Source: Narthecium ossifragum (Eukaryota > Streptophyta > Magnoliopsida > Dioscoreales > Nartheciaceae). From it: a stretch of 64,000 bases of DNA. Position 1 is the stretch's first letter. The number at the start of each line of letters is the position of its first letter. Below are positions 10,399 to 21,989 of this stretch, one piece after another. The notes below the pieces were generated by a model. That model was given only the letters and a program-made list of their open reading frames with translations. It had not been told where the DNA came from and did not search any database. Position numbers and translations under genes: made by a program. The stretch spans positions 3,985,115 through 4,049,114 of the forward strand of contig OY986972.1 of assembly GCA_963920575.1 (NCBI GenBank), in the 5' to 3' direction.

Positions 10399-10463
10399 AA
10401 AAGATTAGCTTTTTTAAAAAAAAAGATAAATCGAAGCTAAAAACACAAGCCACTTACATCAAC

Positions 10464-10735
10464 CTAGGAAATCTGACGGTGGCACATCATATCCCTTACA
10501 CCAAAACCCACTGAATCCAACCTACCGGACTTTGCTAGGTACTTCGCATAGCTATTACAGTCTCTAGGTACATACAATACAACTATCTCCATGATCTGAG
10601 CCGTCAACCAACACGCCCGCTGAAGCATGTTACTCATAGGCTCGAGCAGGAATACCAACTGTTAACATAGCCAACCACATCCTTACATTCCAACTCAAAA
10701 ACTAACTGACAAAAGTCCAATGAAAGAAAAAAAAA
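10464..10735 (-). mobile_element. degenerate LINE C-terminal fragment
   Basis: The minus strand encodes IVVLYVPRDCNSYAKYLAKS, similar to the YIPRDSNGVADALA region at the end of the RNase H-like domain of plant LINE polyproteins. Upstream, a shifted frame gives FELECKDVVGYVN, also typical of that domain. No target duplication was found, and the fragment is old. Confidence 0.55.
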
Positions 10736-10739
10736 ACTA

Positions 10740-12480
10740 GCTAATGATCCACATGTTGTCATAATTACTTATATATAATATACACACACATTGTGTTCCC
10801 TTGTTGAAACTTAATTTGTATAAGAAAAATATATCTTGGTTATTAATAAATCATGGATTGGTAGGTATTATCAACGTGGAGGGAGTCATCACCTTCATCC
10901 AAAATCCAAGCTTGAAACTTTAATGTGTATAAGAAAATACAGGATCTACATCATGTGTGCTTTTCGGATTTAGATTCAGACTCGGATTCGAATAATGAAC
11001 ATCCAGATCTGGTAGTACAAGATTCGCCCCGACCGCTTCCTTTTCCTCTATATAAAGACACAAAGGCCACGAGCCAAATACCATCGGCTTTTATTGTCGC
11101 ACCTGCCATTCAATAGGTTAGTTGGGTGGCTGTGAGCAATGGTAGAAAAGAGTATATTTCTGCCCATAGATTTTGAGCTAAGGGTTATAAAAAAAAAATT
11201 CATTCACAAAAAAAAAACTAATAAAATGATTATAGCATCTTATTGATTATCAAAACTAAATAAATTCATATCATCATATATTTAGAATATCGAGTTATAT
11301 CAAGAATATTATCAATACTCACTTATCATTTGTAAAGCCGATCATTGGTTTCCTCCCATATTCCATATCTGATATTTTTTTTATATCTTTTTCCCTTGTT
11401 AGGAAAAAAGTAATGTTGAATGAAGAAGAAATCCATTATCAAGATCAAAGTCACAAAGCATGTTTATAGGCTCAGGAATGGTCCGAATGGAAGTTTCAGG
11501 TGATCTCATCATGCATAGCGCGTGATTATCAAAATAAATTTCATGCGATCACATCATATTTATGTTTTAAATGATCTCAGAAATCACTGCTTCCATCTCC
11601 AAAATGGCGGTATTTCATATTTTGTACTCCCACATCCTCGTCATTGTGTTTACCCCGGTATTAACCACTTGAGCTATTAATTGATTAAGACCGGGGCAAA
11701 CTATAACCTTAAACAATTTTAGCTTTGGCACTTGCATCAGAATACAAAAGTAACTATAGTCAAAAAGATTAAAATAGAAAAGTAATCTTTTCCCGTTCTA
11801 ATTATAAATGAAATTCTAGATTTTCATGAGTTCATAGTTCAGAGGATTTAGAATACACTTTTCCAAATCAGCCATGAGCCAAGAATAAGAATTATGCAAA
11901 GTCCACCTAGCGGCACGCTGGCTAGAAGCTCCATCGCGAGGCGCCACACTAACAACTTGTTACCACAAAAAATGTTTTATGTTTTCATTTTTTTATTTTC
12001 ATTTTCTATTTTCTCTTTTCATTTTCTGAAAATGAAAACATGAAAACACGTTTGATTTAAAACCTTAAAAAACTGTTTTTTGAAAATGAAAACATGAAAA
12101 CGTGTTTGGCTTATAACTAGTCTTTGTTTTCAATGAGTTTAATTTTATAAGGTAGTTATTATTATTTTATATTTATGTAAGATATAGGTCATTAATATAT
12201 GAGTTTTACATCTCATTTGTAATTTACTATTTTGGAACTATTAAATCTCATAATTTTTTTTATACAAGTATATATTCATATATAATGAAATATTTTTTTC
12301 ATAAGCAATGTATAAGTTTTAACTCTAAACTTAAGCAAAATAATAGAAACTAGAAATTTTAAAAAAATATAACATTGAAACAGTATTGAACTACATCATT
12401 CTCCACCAAAAAAAAACGATAGTATTTAGTTTGCAATCTAAAACAACATTGCATACAATAAAGATCATCAAAACTGCAAC
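10740..12480. other. AT-rich intergenic stretch without a recognised gene
   Basis: No coding signal could be supported. A 63-codon frame at 10925-11116 has no recognised relative. At about 11985-12125 there is a repetitive block of GAAAATGAAAACATGAAAAC words with GTGTTTGG, of the kind found at ends of small DNA transposons. Similar material lies at about 15290-15410, but I could not prove that the two blocks bound one element. Confidence 0.4.
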
Positions 12481-12489
12481 TTTGGGTGC

Positions 12490-15051
12490 CTAATAGTTCA
12501 AAGATAGGTGTCTGCGTCCAGCATCAGCATCTTCAGCAAATTTCAATCTTAACCTCAGCTGAGGTCTAGAGTAATCAAACGTATCTTGAAGTCGGGCCCT
12601 GTCTTCCGGGGATTTGTATCGCCTGTATGACAAACAAGCAGGATTAACAAAAAGACATCTTAATTTTAGCCAGAATGCTTCATGGATGATAGAGATGACC
12701 ATTGCAATTGATTATTACCATGATCAATTATACCAATTTTGCAAGAAGGTTCATGGAGCTTACTTCTTGGAATGTTGAGACGAGCAGTTATGACAGGGAA
12801 ATTAAATAGCAAAAACTTCTGTACTACTATATACCTTTAGAGATCCAAACACAAATCTCGAAATAACAAATAAAATGTAGAATTTCAGATGTTGCTACTT
12901 ATTTCCTTTCGCTTCGAGAAGAATTTATACAAGAGGAAGTTATTGAGAAAGAATATCACTTATAGCAGATTTTAATTAAGAAAAAAAAAATGCAATCATA
13001 ATTTATATGTATCAGACAACTCAAATTTCCATTCGTAGTCTCGACTACAAGGTTCTAGAAAATAAGATAAAAAAACTTCACAACTTACCCAAACTAATCT
13101 CTGGCAAATAAGATCTACAATCATCAAAAAGCCACAGTCTAACTTCCCCAACATCTAATCCATGGTTCAAACAATAAAGAGTGTATTCAATTAATAAGTA
13201 AATACAAAAGCCAAAATCATGGATGTTCTAAATGGCTATTCTCACCTAATTCCAATCCACAAAAAAAAAAATTAAAACAGATGAGCCATCATGTTTTTCT
13301 AGATGATAAGACCCTACTAGTTCTCCAAAAAACAGCTCTTCCACCTCCTTACCCTAGAGCTGTAGAGATTTTGTTAAACTGGTATATCTATGAACATAAA
13401 TAGAAAACTTGCAATACAATAGAATTTAGGAACATCAAGATTCTTTTGTGATTGCCGTCAATAAATGACCTCTAACATCTACTATCTAGAAGCTTTTTGA
13501 GACCTCTTTATTACTTTGTATTATAAGTGTCTCCAGATAATTTTGGCGTAAACAAACTGTGAACTCAGTCATAGGTTTCTAGTAAAGAAAAAAATAGGAC
13601 AAACGGTTAAGAGTTTGAAGCAAATCATTTCAGTCTCATAGGAAAATAAAACTCCATTAAAAATTTAAAGAGAGTTTAAAGAGAAATCCAGATCCAATGT
13701 CTTGTTGTGGGTCTGCCATGGGGTGTACAAATGGAGTACTTTTTTAATAGACAGAAAGAACTGTACAAATGGAAATTATTGTGTTTGTGTCTATGTGTGT
13801 GTGTGGACATACAAATACACATATATATAGTAGACATAACAGCTTCAAAATTTGCTAACATCAGAAAAATTGTTAGTGACATTTGCTCCTAATAATTAAT
13901 ATGCTACCGGAAATCATGTCTATCTTTAAGATGCTTATCTGATATTTTCATATGCAATTATATGTGATGAGTCCACCACAAAAACCAGAAGGTTATAAGT
14001 CATTCATGGGAAATTTATGCATAATAAGTATGAGCACATATTTATCCAGCCTACATAATTGCAGCTTACTTTTTCTGAAAACCTAATTCAATACCACGGG
14101 AATTGTATGTGATACATTACCGGCACAAAATAATCCAAAAACACATATTGGAAGTAGAAGAAAAAATTATTCCAATAACCAAAACAATGAACTTGGAGAC
14201 AACTGTCCAACCAGATCAATTCATAACAGTAGTATAGCTCTATAGTAACTTGTGGTGCCATCCAAGGATCTAATTAAGACCATTGTTTTCAGCTATGTGC
14301 CAACCCAAAACCCCAATCCCATTTTGAATCAGAAAAACAAAGGTGATAAAGAAAAGGTATGAATAATATGCAAACTCCATGAAAAAATGCACAACCAATG
14401 AAGAAACACAAATTTTCGTGCCATACACACTCATAGACATAGATTAACCTCAAAATCAACAAGTCCAACCAAAACATGATTCCAACAAACCAACCTGAAT
14501 ATGATTCCATCAGATGATCTAATCACATAAGTCGATGGTTTGTACTACAGGGATTAAGCAAGATCTAACATTTAGCCCAAATATATAGTGGCTATTTCCG
14601 AGTCATAAAAATATCAACTTTTCAATCTAAGTCCATTTATAATGATGATAAAGTCCAAAGAAAGAAAACAACCATCATAATTCTTGTTGTTTAACTACAG
14701 ACATAAATCATTTGGATCGCAAAAGAACTCAAATGGTTCCAATCTCCAATTCCACATAAAAAAAACACATAGATCCCGTATGAGAGTGAGGAGACATGAT
14801 CGATTGCCTCAAAAAAATATTTGAATCAACTCTCATAAGGTTGATCTAAGAAGGGGATCTGGTTTTGGAATAAATAGGCAAATGGAGCTGTTCTTAGTGA
14901 TGATGTTGCTTGGCTTAGAGGGATGTAACGTCTCCCAAGCAATATACACATGACTACACATGAAAGATAGAGAGCAGGAGGGAGAGAGCGGACACGGGAG
15001 AGGGGACTAGGAGAGGAAAAGAGAGAGGGGGACTCACCTTTGAGACCCCAT
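12490..15051 (-). CDS. candidate two-exon gene for a 48-residue basic protein
   Basis: Exon 1 starts with ATG at 15051 and ends at 15038 (MGSQ plus two bases) before GTGAGT. Exon 2 runs from 12622, after a CATACAG acceptor, to a TAG at 12492-12490. Joined, the phases agree. Exon 2 encodes RYKSPEDRARLQDTFDYSRP, then QLRLRLKFAEDADAG, then RRHLSLNY. The product is hydrophilic, rich in Arg and Asp, with no signal peptide or membrane segment. I do not recognise the family. The intron would be 2.4 kb and could hide further exons. Only 14 bases of exon 1 are coding, so the start is the weakest part. The upstream 200 bp is GA-rich with an internal duplication. Confidence 0.4.
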
Positions 15052-15434
15052 TGATCTCACACTCTGACAGATGGGAGCTCCGGCGGCGAATGGTGGCTGG
15101 GATCATCAAGAGATCGGGAGATACTCGTGAGAGTCTCGATCAGAAGAGAGTTGTTGTGATGGGAGAGGATCTCAGGCTCCGGCGCATGGAAGCTCCGGCA
15201 GAGTCAGTGGCTAGACGAGATCACAAGAGATCGTGAGAGAGTCCATCGAGAGATCCTCGTGAAAGACTCGATCGGGAGAGATGGTTTTCGATCGGGTTAT
15301 TTGTTTTCCGTTTCTATTTCTAGAAAATACTGTTTTTATTTTCTCAAAAACGATTTCTAAACCTTTAAACCAAACACAATTTCAACCGCGTTTTCTAAAC
15401 CTTCATTATTATTATTTTCGGACGAACTCTACAT

Positions 15435-15870
15435 ATGAATAGGAATAGGAGTAGCTATCTTTTTTTTTCCTTTATTCGTAATTGTTTTTTCACGAACAAT
15501 CGAGAGGCCAAATTGGTATCGGCAATGAGATTCAGCCGGATGCAAGAATGCATGCCGCTCGTAAAGCAGAGGCCGACGTCTATGATTGGACGGGTCATCA
15601 TCCCGATGCCTGCAACGAAGGCAACCGATCGAAAAGCAGAGGCCGGATCCGGTGCTTTACCGGCGACGATTGGGGGGTAGCACTCCTCGTAGTCAGTTTG
15701 ATGGATTCCCATTCCAAGGCTAAGATCAGAGTAACGTATTAGGGTTAGACTTTTGAAGGTTTGGATGCCGGGAGAGAAGAATTGGGTGGAGATTTCTATA
15801 GATTTGGTGGAGAAGAAGGATAAGTACAGCATAGCCGTTCGTTTTCTCGCTTTTGATATAAACCGTGTCG
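15435..15870. other. open frames on both strands, not recognised
   Basis: Overlapping open frames occur here (for example 15455-15832 on - and 15435-15680 on +), partly because the segment is less AT-rich than its surroundings. AAAGCAGAGGCCG-type words are repeated at about 15565 and 15635. No family can be named and no splice structure is convincing. Confidence 0.3.
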
Positions 15871-16096
15871 AGAGAGCTGGCAGAGGTATTTTGGTCTTTT
15901 CAGACTCAAATAGTTGGGCGTTAAGAGTAAGGTTACGTTGTTTTAAGTTTGATTAGAAGTCTGATTAGAAGTCTGATTAGAATTAGAGTCACTGGCAGAG
16001 GTATTTTGGTGTTTTCAGACTCAAATAATTGGGCGTTAAGAGTGAGGTTACGTTGTTTTAAGTTTGATTAGAAGTCTAATTAGAGTTAGAGTCTTA

Positions 16097-17945
16097 CGTT
16101 TGGTTCGCACAAGGAATGTGGGACGGAATGGAAAAGAGATCAGGAATGATAATGGAATGGGAATGGGATTAGGAATGAGCTATTATCAATGTGATTTTAT
16201 GATATCATGATTGGGAATAGAAATGAACCATTATCGTGTTTGGTATACAAACAGAAGCCTGTGAATGGAATAGGAATGAAGTACAAATGACTAAAATAGC
16301 CTTGGTATTTAATAAGATGGTTCAAAGAAGCTCATGTTTCTTCAATTTAGGAGCATGGAAAATCACATTTCATCATAAAGAGTATCTACATCTTTCAATT
16401 GCATCCACAGTTTAAATGCTAATCAATATTTACAATCTTTGAAGAGTAAATTATTATCATAACCTTCAAAGAAATACAAGCAGGCATATATACAATTGAT
16501 GCACCTTCCACCAAAGCAATTCTGGTTATGATGAGAACACAAATTCCCCAGAAACTATTTAGCATCACTGCTATTATTTCTGTAACCAACGGGCTTGTTT
16601 ATTTTTAGAGAAGATTACATCTCAACATTGAATTGGACAGATGAAGCATCAATTTCCAATCATAGGCCTTTGGACAGGGGACCTTGACGCTCTCGCTCCC
16701 TGCATAGGCCTCCACGCGCATCGACCCCTTGCACGTGTTGCTGGCGTCGCCCACCAGGAAAGTGAGGGCGTAGAGCCGACCCGGCGTGGTGCTGGCGTTC
16801 TGCGCGATGGCGCTCTCCGTGCTGGCAAGGAGCTCGACGGCGCAGCGGCCAATGGGGACGGAGAAGTGGGCGGGGTCGATTTACTTCACGGCCTTCGGGG
16901 AGTCCACCGCCCAGCTGGGAAGCGGCGTGTAACTGGATCTTCAGCGGCCCGCATGCTGGGTCGTCGTCGGTTCCGGGGTTGTGGATCACTAGCTCTGCAT
17001 CGGATTGCGTCGCCGTGAAAGCCCAGGCGTAGGAATCCCAGCCGTTGCTATTGAACATAGTTTGGATGGGGAGCACGTCGACGTCGGTCGCCACCGACAC
17101 GTTGGTCCGCTCCACAGCGACCCCATCCTGTTGCCCTGTTCTGGTTGCTTTGTTCTCGTTGTTCTCGTAGAAGCGGCCATCCAAGCTCGTCGGTCCGGAG
17201 CCGTTGGGGACAAAGGTGTTGGGGAGGAAGGGGCGGGGCTGATTGCGGCTGCGTAGTTGGCTTCGATCGGTGCCGGAGCGACGATGTCAGGGGTCCTGGC
17301 GAAGGGGACGTTGGGAGTGAAGAAGAGGAAGAGAGAGGGCAGCGCGTTGGTGATGGAGGACGGCGCGGGGGGGGGGGGGGGAGAGATGAGCGCAGCAGAT
17401 GTGCGAGGACGGAGAGTCGACGGAGAAGACGGTGCGAAGTCTTGGTATTCTCATCGATCCTCAGTGCCGCCTGGAGCAGCATTTGGGTGGTGGCTTTACG
17501 CGGGGTCCTTCCAGGGAAATCCAAGAGCGATGACCCTTCGCGTCGGAGGAGAGAAGGGGAGGAGAAGAGAAAGAGAGAAGAGGGAAGAGGGACGCGGAAG
17601 AGAGAAAGAGAGAAGAGGGACGCGGAAGAGAGAAGAAGAGAAAAGAGAAAAAGAAAAGAGAAAAGAGAAAAGATGGACGGGGAAGAAGAAAGAGAAGAAG
17701 AGAGAAGAGGGAAGACACGGGAGATATCCGATCAGGGTAGCTTAGTAATTCTATTCCCTAATCCCCCGATCGTTCGGAACGGAATGGGCCAGTCCGAGAT
17801 ATGAGATGGGATTGTTCTATTCCCAAGTTGTCAGGAATGAAGTATTCCATTCCTGACGTTAAGTGCCAACCAAACATGGGAATGAGATTTGAGCTGAAAA
17901 TTGACCATTTCATTCCCAAATATTTTTGTGCAATCAAACATGCCG
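16097..17945. mobile_element. PIF/Harbinger-like element carrying a host gene fragment
   Basis: TTA flanks the element at 16094-16096 and 17946-17948, and the tandem repeat it interrupts gives the exact empty site. The ends are related inverted repeats: left CGTTTGGTTCGCACAAGGAA, right reading inward CGGCATGTTTGATTGCACAA. Near each end are GGAATGGGAATG-type words, common in Tourist-like elements. No transposase is present. The interior 16645-17450 is GC-rich and carries DUF642 gene fragments on -, followed by a purine-rich GGAAGAGAGAAAG stretch (17540-17720). Gene capture is best known for MULEs, Helitrons and CACTA elements, so a Harbinger-type carrier is unusual. Confidence 0.75.
16645..17340 (-). 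pseudogene. captured DUF642 cell-wall protein fragments
   Basis: The minus strand encodes VLPIQTMFNSNGWDSYAWAF followed by ELVIHNPGTDDDPACGPL, a diagnostic core of plant DUF642 proteins (galactose-binding-like, secreted, linked to pectin methylesterase control). Downstream, in another frame, comes a match to the second DUF642 domain (FSVPIGRCAVELLASTESAI and LTFLVGDASNTC). Upstream, VPFARTPDIVAPAPIEANYA looks like the end of a signal peptide and the mature start. Family members are about 370 residues. Here large internal parts are missing and the frame changes at least twice, so no DUF642 protein can be made. Confidence 0.8.
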
Positions 17946-18291
17946 TTAGTTTTGACTGGCAGAGGTATTTTGATCTTTTTAGACTCAAATAATTGGGCGT
18001 TAAGAGTGAGGTTACGTTGTTTTAAGTTTGATTAGAAGTCTGATTAGAGTTAGAGTCTTAGTTTTAACTGGCAGAGGTATTTTGGTCTTTTCAGACTCAA
18101 ATAATTGAACGTTAAGAGTGAGGTTATGCTGTTTTATGTTTGATTAGAGGTCTGATTAGAAGTCTGATTAGAGTTAGAAACCCATCCATCTACGGCCATA
18201 ATGTAGCTTTAATGAGATTTGAGATTGCTAGTTTTGGATTGAAACATTCAATTAAGTTCTCTATTAATATTAAGAAGAGTAGAAGAGGTAC

Positions 18292-18297
18292 CACGTG
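18292..18297. promoter_or_regulatory. G-box upstream of the CUE gene
   Basis: CACGTG lies 153 bp before the ATG. A CT-run (about 18371-18388), a common plant core-promoter Y-patch, follows. A role in transcription is inferred from position only. Confidence 0.4.
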
Positions 18298-18449
18298 AGG
18301 CGTCCTTTTCCTGGTTTTGATATTTTCAGTGCTTCTTCTATTCTCCCGTGGTACTCAGTACTCAGTACTCACTCTCTCTCTCTCTCTCCTACACGCATAC
18401 ATATACAACAGTCCAATCCTCCGCCGTTCACCGCCATCATCAGTGAAAC

Positions 18450-20125
18450 ATGGCCGTCGACGTTGCTTGCGGGAGGAAGAGAGACCTCTACTCTCTCTAC
18501 CTCGACAATCCCCACGCTCTTCTGAGCCCTGACTCTATCTCTAACCCTAGCCCCTTCTCCAAGCGGATCCGCTTCTCCTTCTCCCCTCCTCTTCAGGCAT
18601 CAGCCGGCCGGAGCGGTGATCTCTGCCGTTTCGAAGCACAGCTCCCCGACTTCGAGAGCCAGGTTCGCTTCGCCCGCCCTTTTCTTTTGCTTGTCTTTCC
18701 TCAGACTTTATTGCATTGCATATGAGTTTAGCAAGTTTTTGCAGATGCTAATTAATTCTTCGCAACCAGAAAAAAAATTGTTAATTGCCTCTTAGTTTCG
18801 TTTCTTGGTTTAATAATGTTCTTGAAGGATGGAAAGAAGAAAAAAAAAACTTTTTTTTTAAAGGAAGCTTCTTCGCTTCTTATTCCTATAATGTAGTGTA
18901 CGTCATGCAGTTTTAAAGAATCTTGTGTATTTACACTTCTATGTTGTGTTTAATTTGTTTGGTAAAGGGAGTGAGAAAGAAGTTTCATGAATTCTAGGTA
19001 TTTTCCTGTCGCGTTTTTCTTTAATTTCTTTGAGTCGTCCTTTTTAGTTGAGTGAATTGAAGGAATTTTTATGAGGACTAAGCAATTCAAAGAATCAAAT
19101 TTTCGTTTTGGCTTAGCAATTCTGTATTTAAATTGACAGGCCTGCGAGGGAGTTCTTGAAGCTTGTGGCAACAATCTGGACTCTGCCACCGTGAGATTGG
19201 TAGAGATTCAAAGTGCATCTGCTGAGAGGAACACTGGGTCTTCCGTGGTTGCCGAGGCAAAGATCACGCCGTCATTGGAATGTTTGTCTACCTTCTTTGT
19301 TGCTTGTTTCATTCTTGTCTTAGACAATAGATTGTTGCAAGAAGTAAAAGGCTTGTGCTTTATTAATTTTTATGTTGTGGATATGTTCATTGCAAAGGAT
19401 TTTATTTTTTTCCCCCTCAAATTGAGCAGGTAAGAGTACATTGACGGAGAACTTCCCGACAGATGGTGCTGGATGGGTCGAAATTCTCGTGAGCGAAATG
19501 ACGAGTGCCTCGGGTATGGAAGATGCGAAAGCACGTGCTTCTAGAGTGCTTGAGTTCCTGGAGAAATCCATCGTGGATCGTGCTGGAGCTGAAGCTATGA
19601 ATACCCATGAGGAGGTATTTTTCACTCTTACAGTGATTGCACATTATTTTTCGTCACAGTGGCATTGCCAGTAAGCAATAGAACTATTCGGATGTATAAT
19701 CTTTTAACTTTGTCATAATGAGAAGACCGCAAAGCAATTCTGATTTCAGTGTGTGTGCTATTAGGAGAATAAGGTGCTGAAAGAGCATGTGGCAAAGCTA
19801 CTTCACGACAATTCTATTCTGAAGCGAGCTGTTGTACTTCAGCATGAGCACCGGAAGGATTCTGATAAAAAGGTTCTAGAATTGCAGCAGTTGAAGCAGA
19901 TGGTGTCACAGTATAAAGAACGAATAAGGACTCTTGAGGTGAGTTCATTATGATTATTGCTAGAGTCTTGGCCTCATGGGGCCTGTGCAATGAGTATGTC
20001 GTGTGATTAACTTGCTTCTTGTGTTTGTTTGCATGCAGATTAGTAACTATGCGCTGGCGATGCATCTGAGACAGACTCAGCAGAGCAGCATGATTCCTGT
20101 ACGTCCTTATCCTGATGTTTTCTAA
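18450..20125 (+). CDS. CUE-domain protein, 266 residues, five exons
   Basis: Exons: 18450-18662, 19140-19281, 19430-19614, 19765-19938, 20039-20125; all junctions are GT-AG and phases agree. The protein resembles the Arabidopsis 'ubiquitin system component Cue' family (At5g32440 group). Residues 1-60 are a variable Ser/Pro-rich head (MAVDVACGRKRDLYSLYLDN). About residues 62-95 form a CUE-like, ubiquitin-binding helix pair (ACEGVLEACGNNLDSATVRL). The conserved block WVEILVSEMTSASGMEDAKA follows. Exon 4 (181-238) is a predicted coiled coil (ENKVLKEHVAKLLHDNSILK). The tail ISNYALAMHLRQTQQ...PDVF is typical. The CUE core lacks a clear MFP motif, so ubiquitin binding is uncertain. ATG 18450 is the first in frame. 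The function in plants is poorly known. Confidence 0.88.
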
Positions 20126-20344
20126 GGAAGATCAGACCTGGACTTGAGTATCTTGGCTGCTCTATCGGTGAAGGGATTTTCTTATCTTTCTGCCGCAGTC
20201 AAGATGAATGACAACCAATGTATATGGATTTTGAAAACTATAAACCAGCAAGTCATGTCTCTGTTTTCTCCCCAAAAATCCTTAGTATCAGAGTCACCTG
20301 ATTTGAAAAGATCATTACCTTGTCTGAAGCAGATTTTGCAGTAC

Positions 20345-20575
20345 TGGCGTTTGATTGCAACTAGGATATAATATAGCCTTATTTTGCAACTAGGATCCTG
20401 TTGCAGAATTTGGGTTTTCTACCAAACAAGATAATGTGTTTGATTGTAAAGATTTTGTAGCACTGGTGTTTGATTGCAACTAGGATATAGCCTTATATTT
20501 TGCAACTAGGATCTTGTTGCAGAATTTGGGTTTTCTACCAAACAATATAATGTGTTTGTACTTTACATTTAGCTT
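20345..20575. repeat. tandem duplication of ~119 bp after the CUE gene
   Basis: TTTGATTGCAACTAGGATAT and CAGAATTTGGGTTTTCTACC each occur twice, offset by about 119 bp. The segment lies 220 bp past the stop codon and may lie within or just past the 3' UTR. Confidence 0.8.
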
Positions 20576-20579
20576 TCAT

Positions 20580-21104
20580 GTATTTTTTTTTGTCTTCGAT
20601 CAAAAAACAAGTACATATGGTTATCTCCAATGAGCAATGGTTGAGTCTATGTTTGTTGATCTTAAGCCTTTAATAATTAAGGCTTTTATCCTGACTTAAG
20701 GGGATAAATGTCCTGCATTTTCAATAAATTTGGGGGCTTAATTAGGATGGTAAGGGTGTAACAACTTGAGCAAGTCAAGGGCTGTCATCTATTTGTCGTC
20801 GTCCACCTCCCCCACAAACTACTATAAAGAGATGGTGTTGATTTGGTATATGTAACTTGTCCAAAAAATAATCAGTACTCTGTGTGCGTCTTTATATATA
20901 TATCCTATATATCATCCTTATATGACAGAATGGTTATAACTTAACCATCATGTTGTCTTACATGGAGCTTATGTGGAGAGGGTTATCTTACATGGAGAAG
21001 GATGGTAAGGGAGGGAAGGAAGTTAGTGTGGGGTTGGTGAGAAATTATTAGGGGAGTTGAGAAGAGAGGGTGGTTACCCTAACATGTGACAGGAGGACTT
21101 ACTA

Positions 21105-21165
<61 letters not shown>

Positions 21166-21360
21166 TTGGCACCGGAGAGAAGAATAAACATTCATCTAAC
21201 AATAGATATCCATTCAATCCAAGACAATGTGGACAAAACTGAAAACAGTGATTGAAAAAACATGAACAAATAAAAAACATGCCAGATGGTCAGCGTGGAT
21301 GGGGCGATGTGCTTTATGCATGACCTTGAGAGGCATGCTGCTGGACCACAACATCTTCAT
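20580..21360. other. intergenic DNA with one copy of a dispersed repeat
   Basis: About 20905-21095 (CTTATATGACAGAATGG, TTACATGGAGCTTATGTGGA, GGTGGTTACCCTAACATGTG) belongs to the same repeat family as the sequences near 40225-40815. It is followed by a TA microsatellite. No gene is seen. Confidence 0.55.
21106..21163. repeat. (TA)n microsatellite
   Basis: About 58 bp of uninterrupted TA dinucleotides follow CTTACTAG. The length may vary between individuals. Confidence 0.95.
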
Positions 21361-21989
21361 TCATGCCTTTAGCAATTGAGCTGCGCTAGCTTGTACTGCT
21401 GCTCTAGCTTGTACTGTGGCAAAGCTCTGGTTGGCACGGCACAAGCAATTCAACATGCCACACGCACACCTGTAGTCGGCGGTACGAAACTTTCTAATGC
21501 GTGCATTGACACAGGTCCATGCTGATACATGTGCATCATACCGTGCATACTGGCACGCAATACTCTCTGCATCTGCTGTATTGGCACAACTATACTCGAA
21601 GAGGTAGCAAGACATATCACAGCAGAAACCTAGAGTACAAAGTGGCCACATTAGAAATACTGAGGCTGCTACCAGCTGAATTTTGTACAACTCCAACTGG
21701 AAGATTACTGCTGCCAAGACAAGGCTTTTACTGGCAATCTTCAACCATCATAGAAACAGAGAACAAAGAGTAATATAAACCTGAAGAAACATGTTTAAAG
21801 TATGTAAACTTTGCAGATTTATAAAGGTTTTAATCAGAAAGAGTACTATGAGAAGTTAAAGCATATAAACAGCAGAGGGGCAGGAGTTTTAAGGTGTAGC
21901 AGCCTGGTCTATATCACATATATACATTTGTCTGTAAGTTATAAACTATGAACTGCATTACACAGTCCAAAGTTCATGCAAGTTCAAAC

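Larger units (their letters stand above)
15875..18178. repeat. four copies of a ~110-bp repeat, split two and two by a transposon
   Basis: A unit containing GGCAGAGGTATTTTGGTCTT, GACTCAAATAATTGGGCGTT and TTAAGTTTGATTAGAAGTC occurs at about 15877-15990, 15993-16096, 17950-18060 and 18068-18178. Copies 2 and 3 are separated only by the PIF/Harbinger-like element at 16097-17945. The uninterrupted junction between copies 3 and 4 (GAGTCTTAGTTTTAACTGG) shows what the empty site looked like. Confidence 0.85.

Noticed and set aside
17145..17804. Long plus-strand open frames rich in Arg, Glu and Lys
   Set aside because: They are antisense to the DUF642 fragment and to a purine-rich GGAAGAGAGAAAG stretch. 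The composition alone keeps the frames open.
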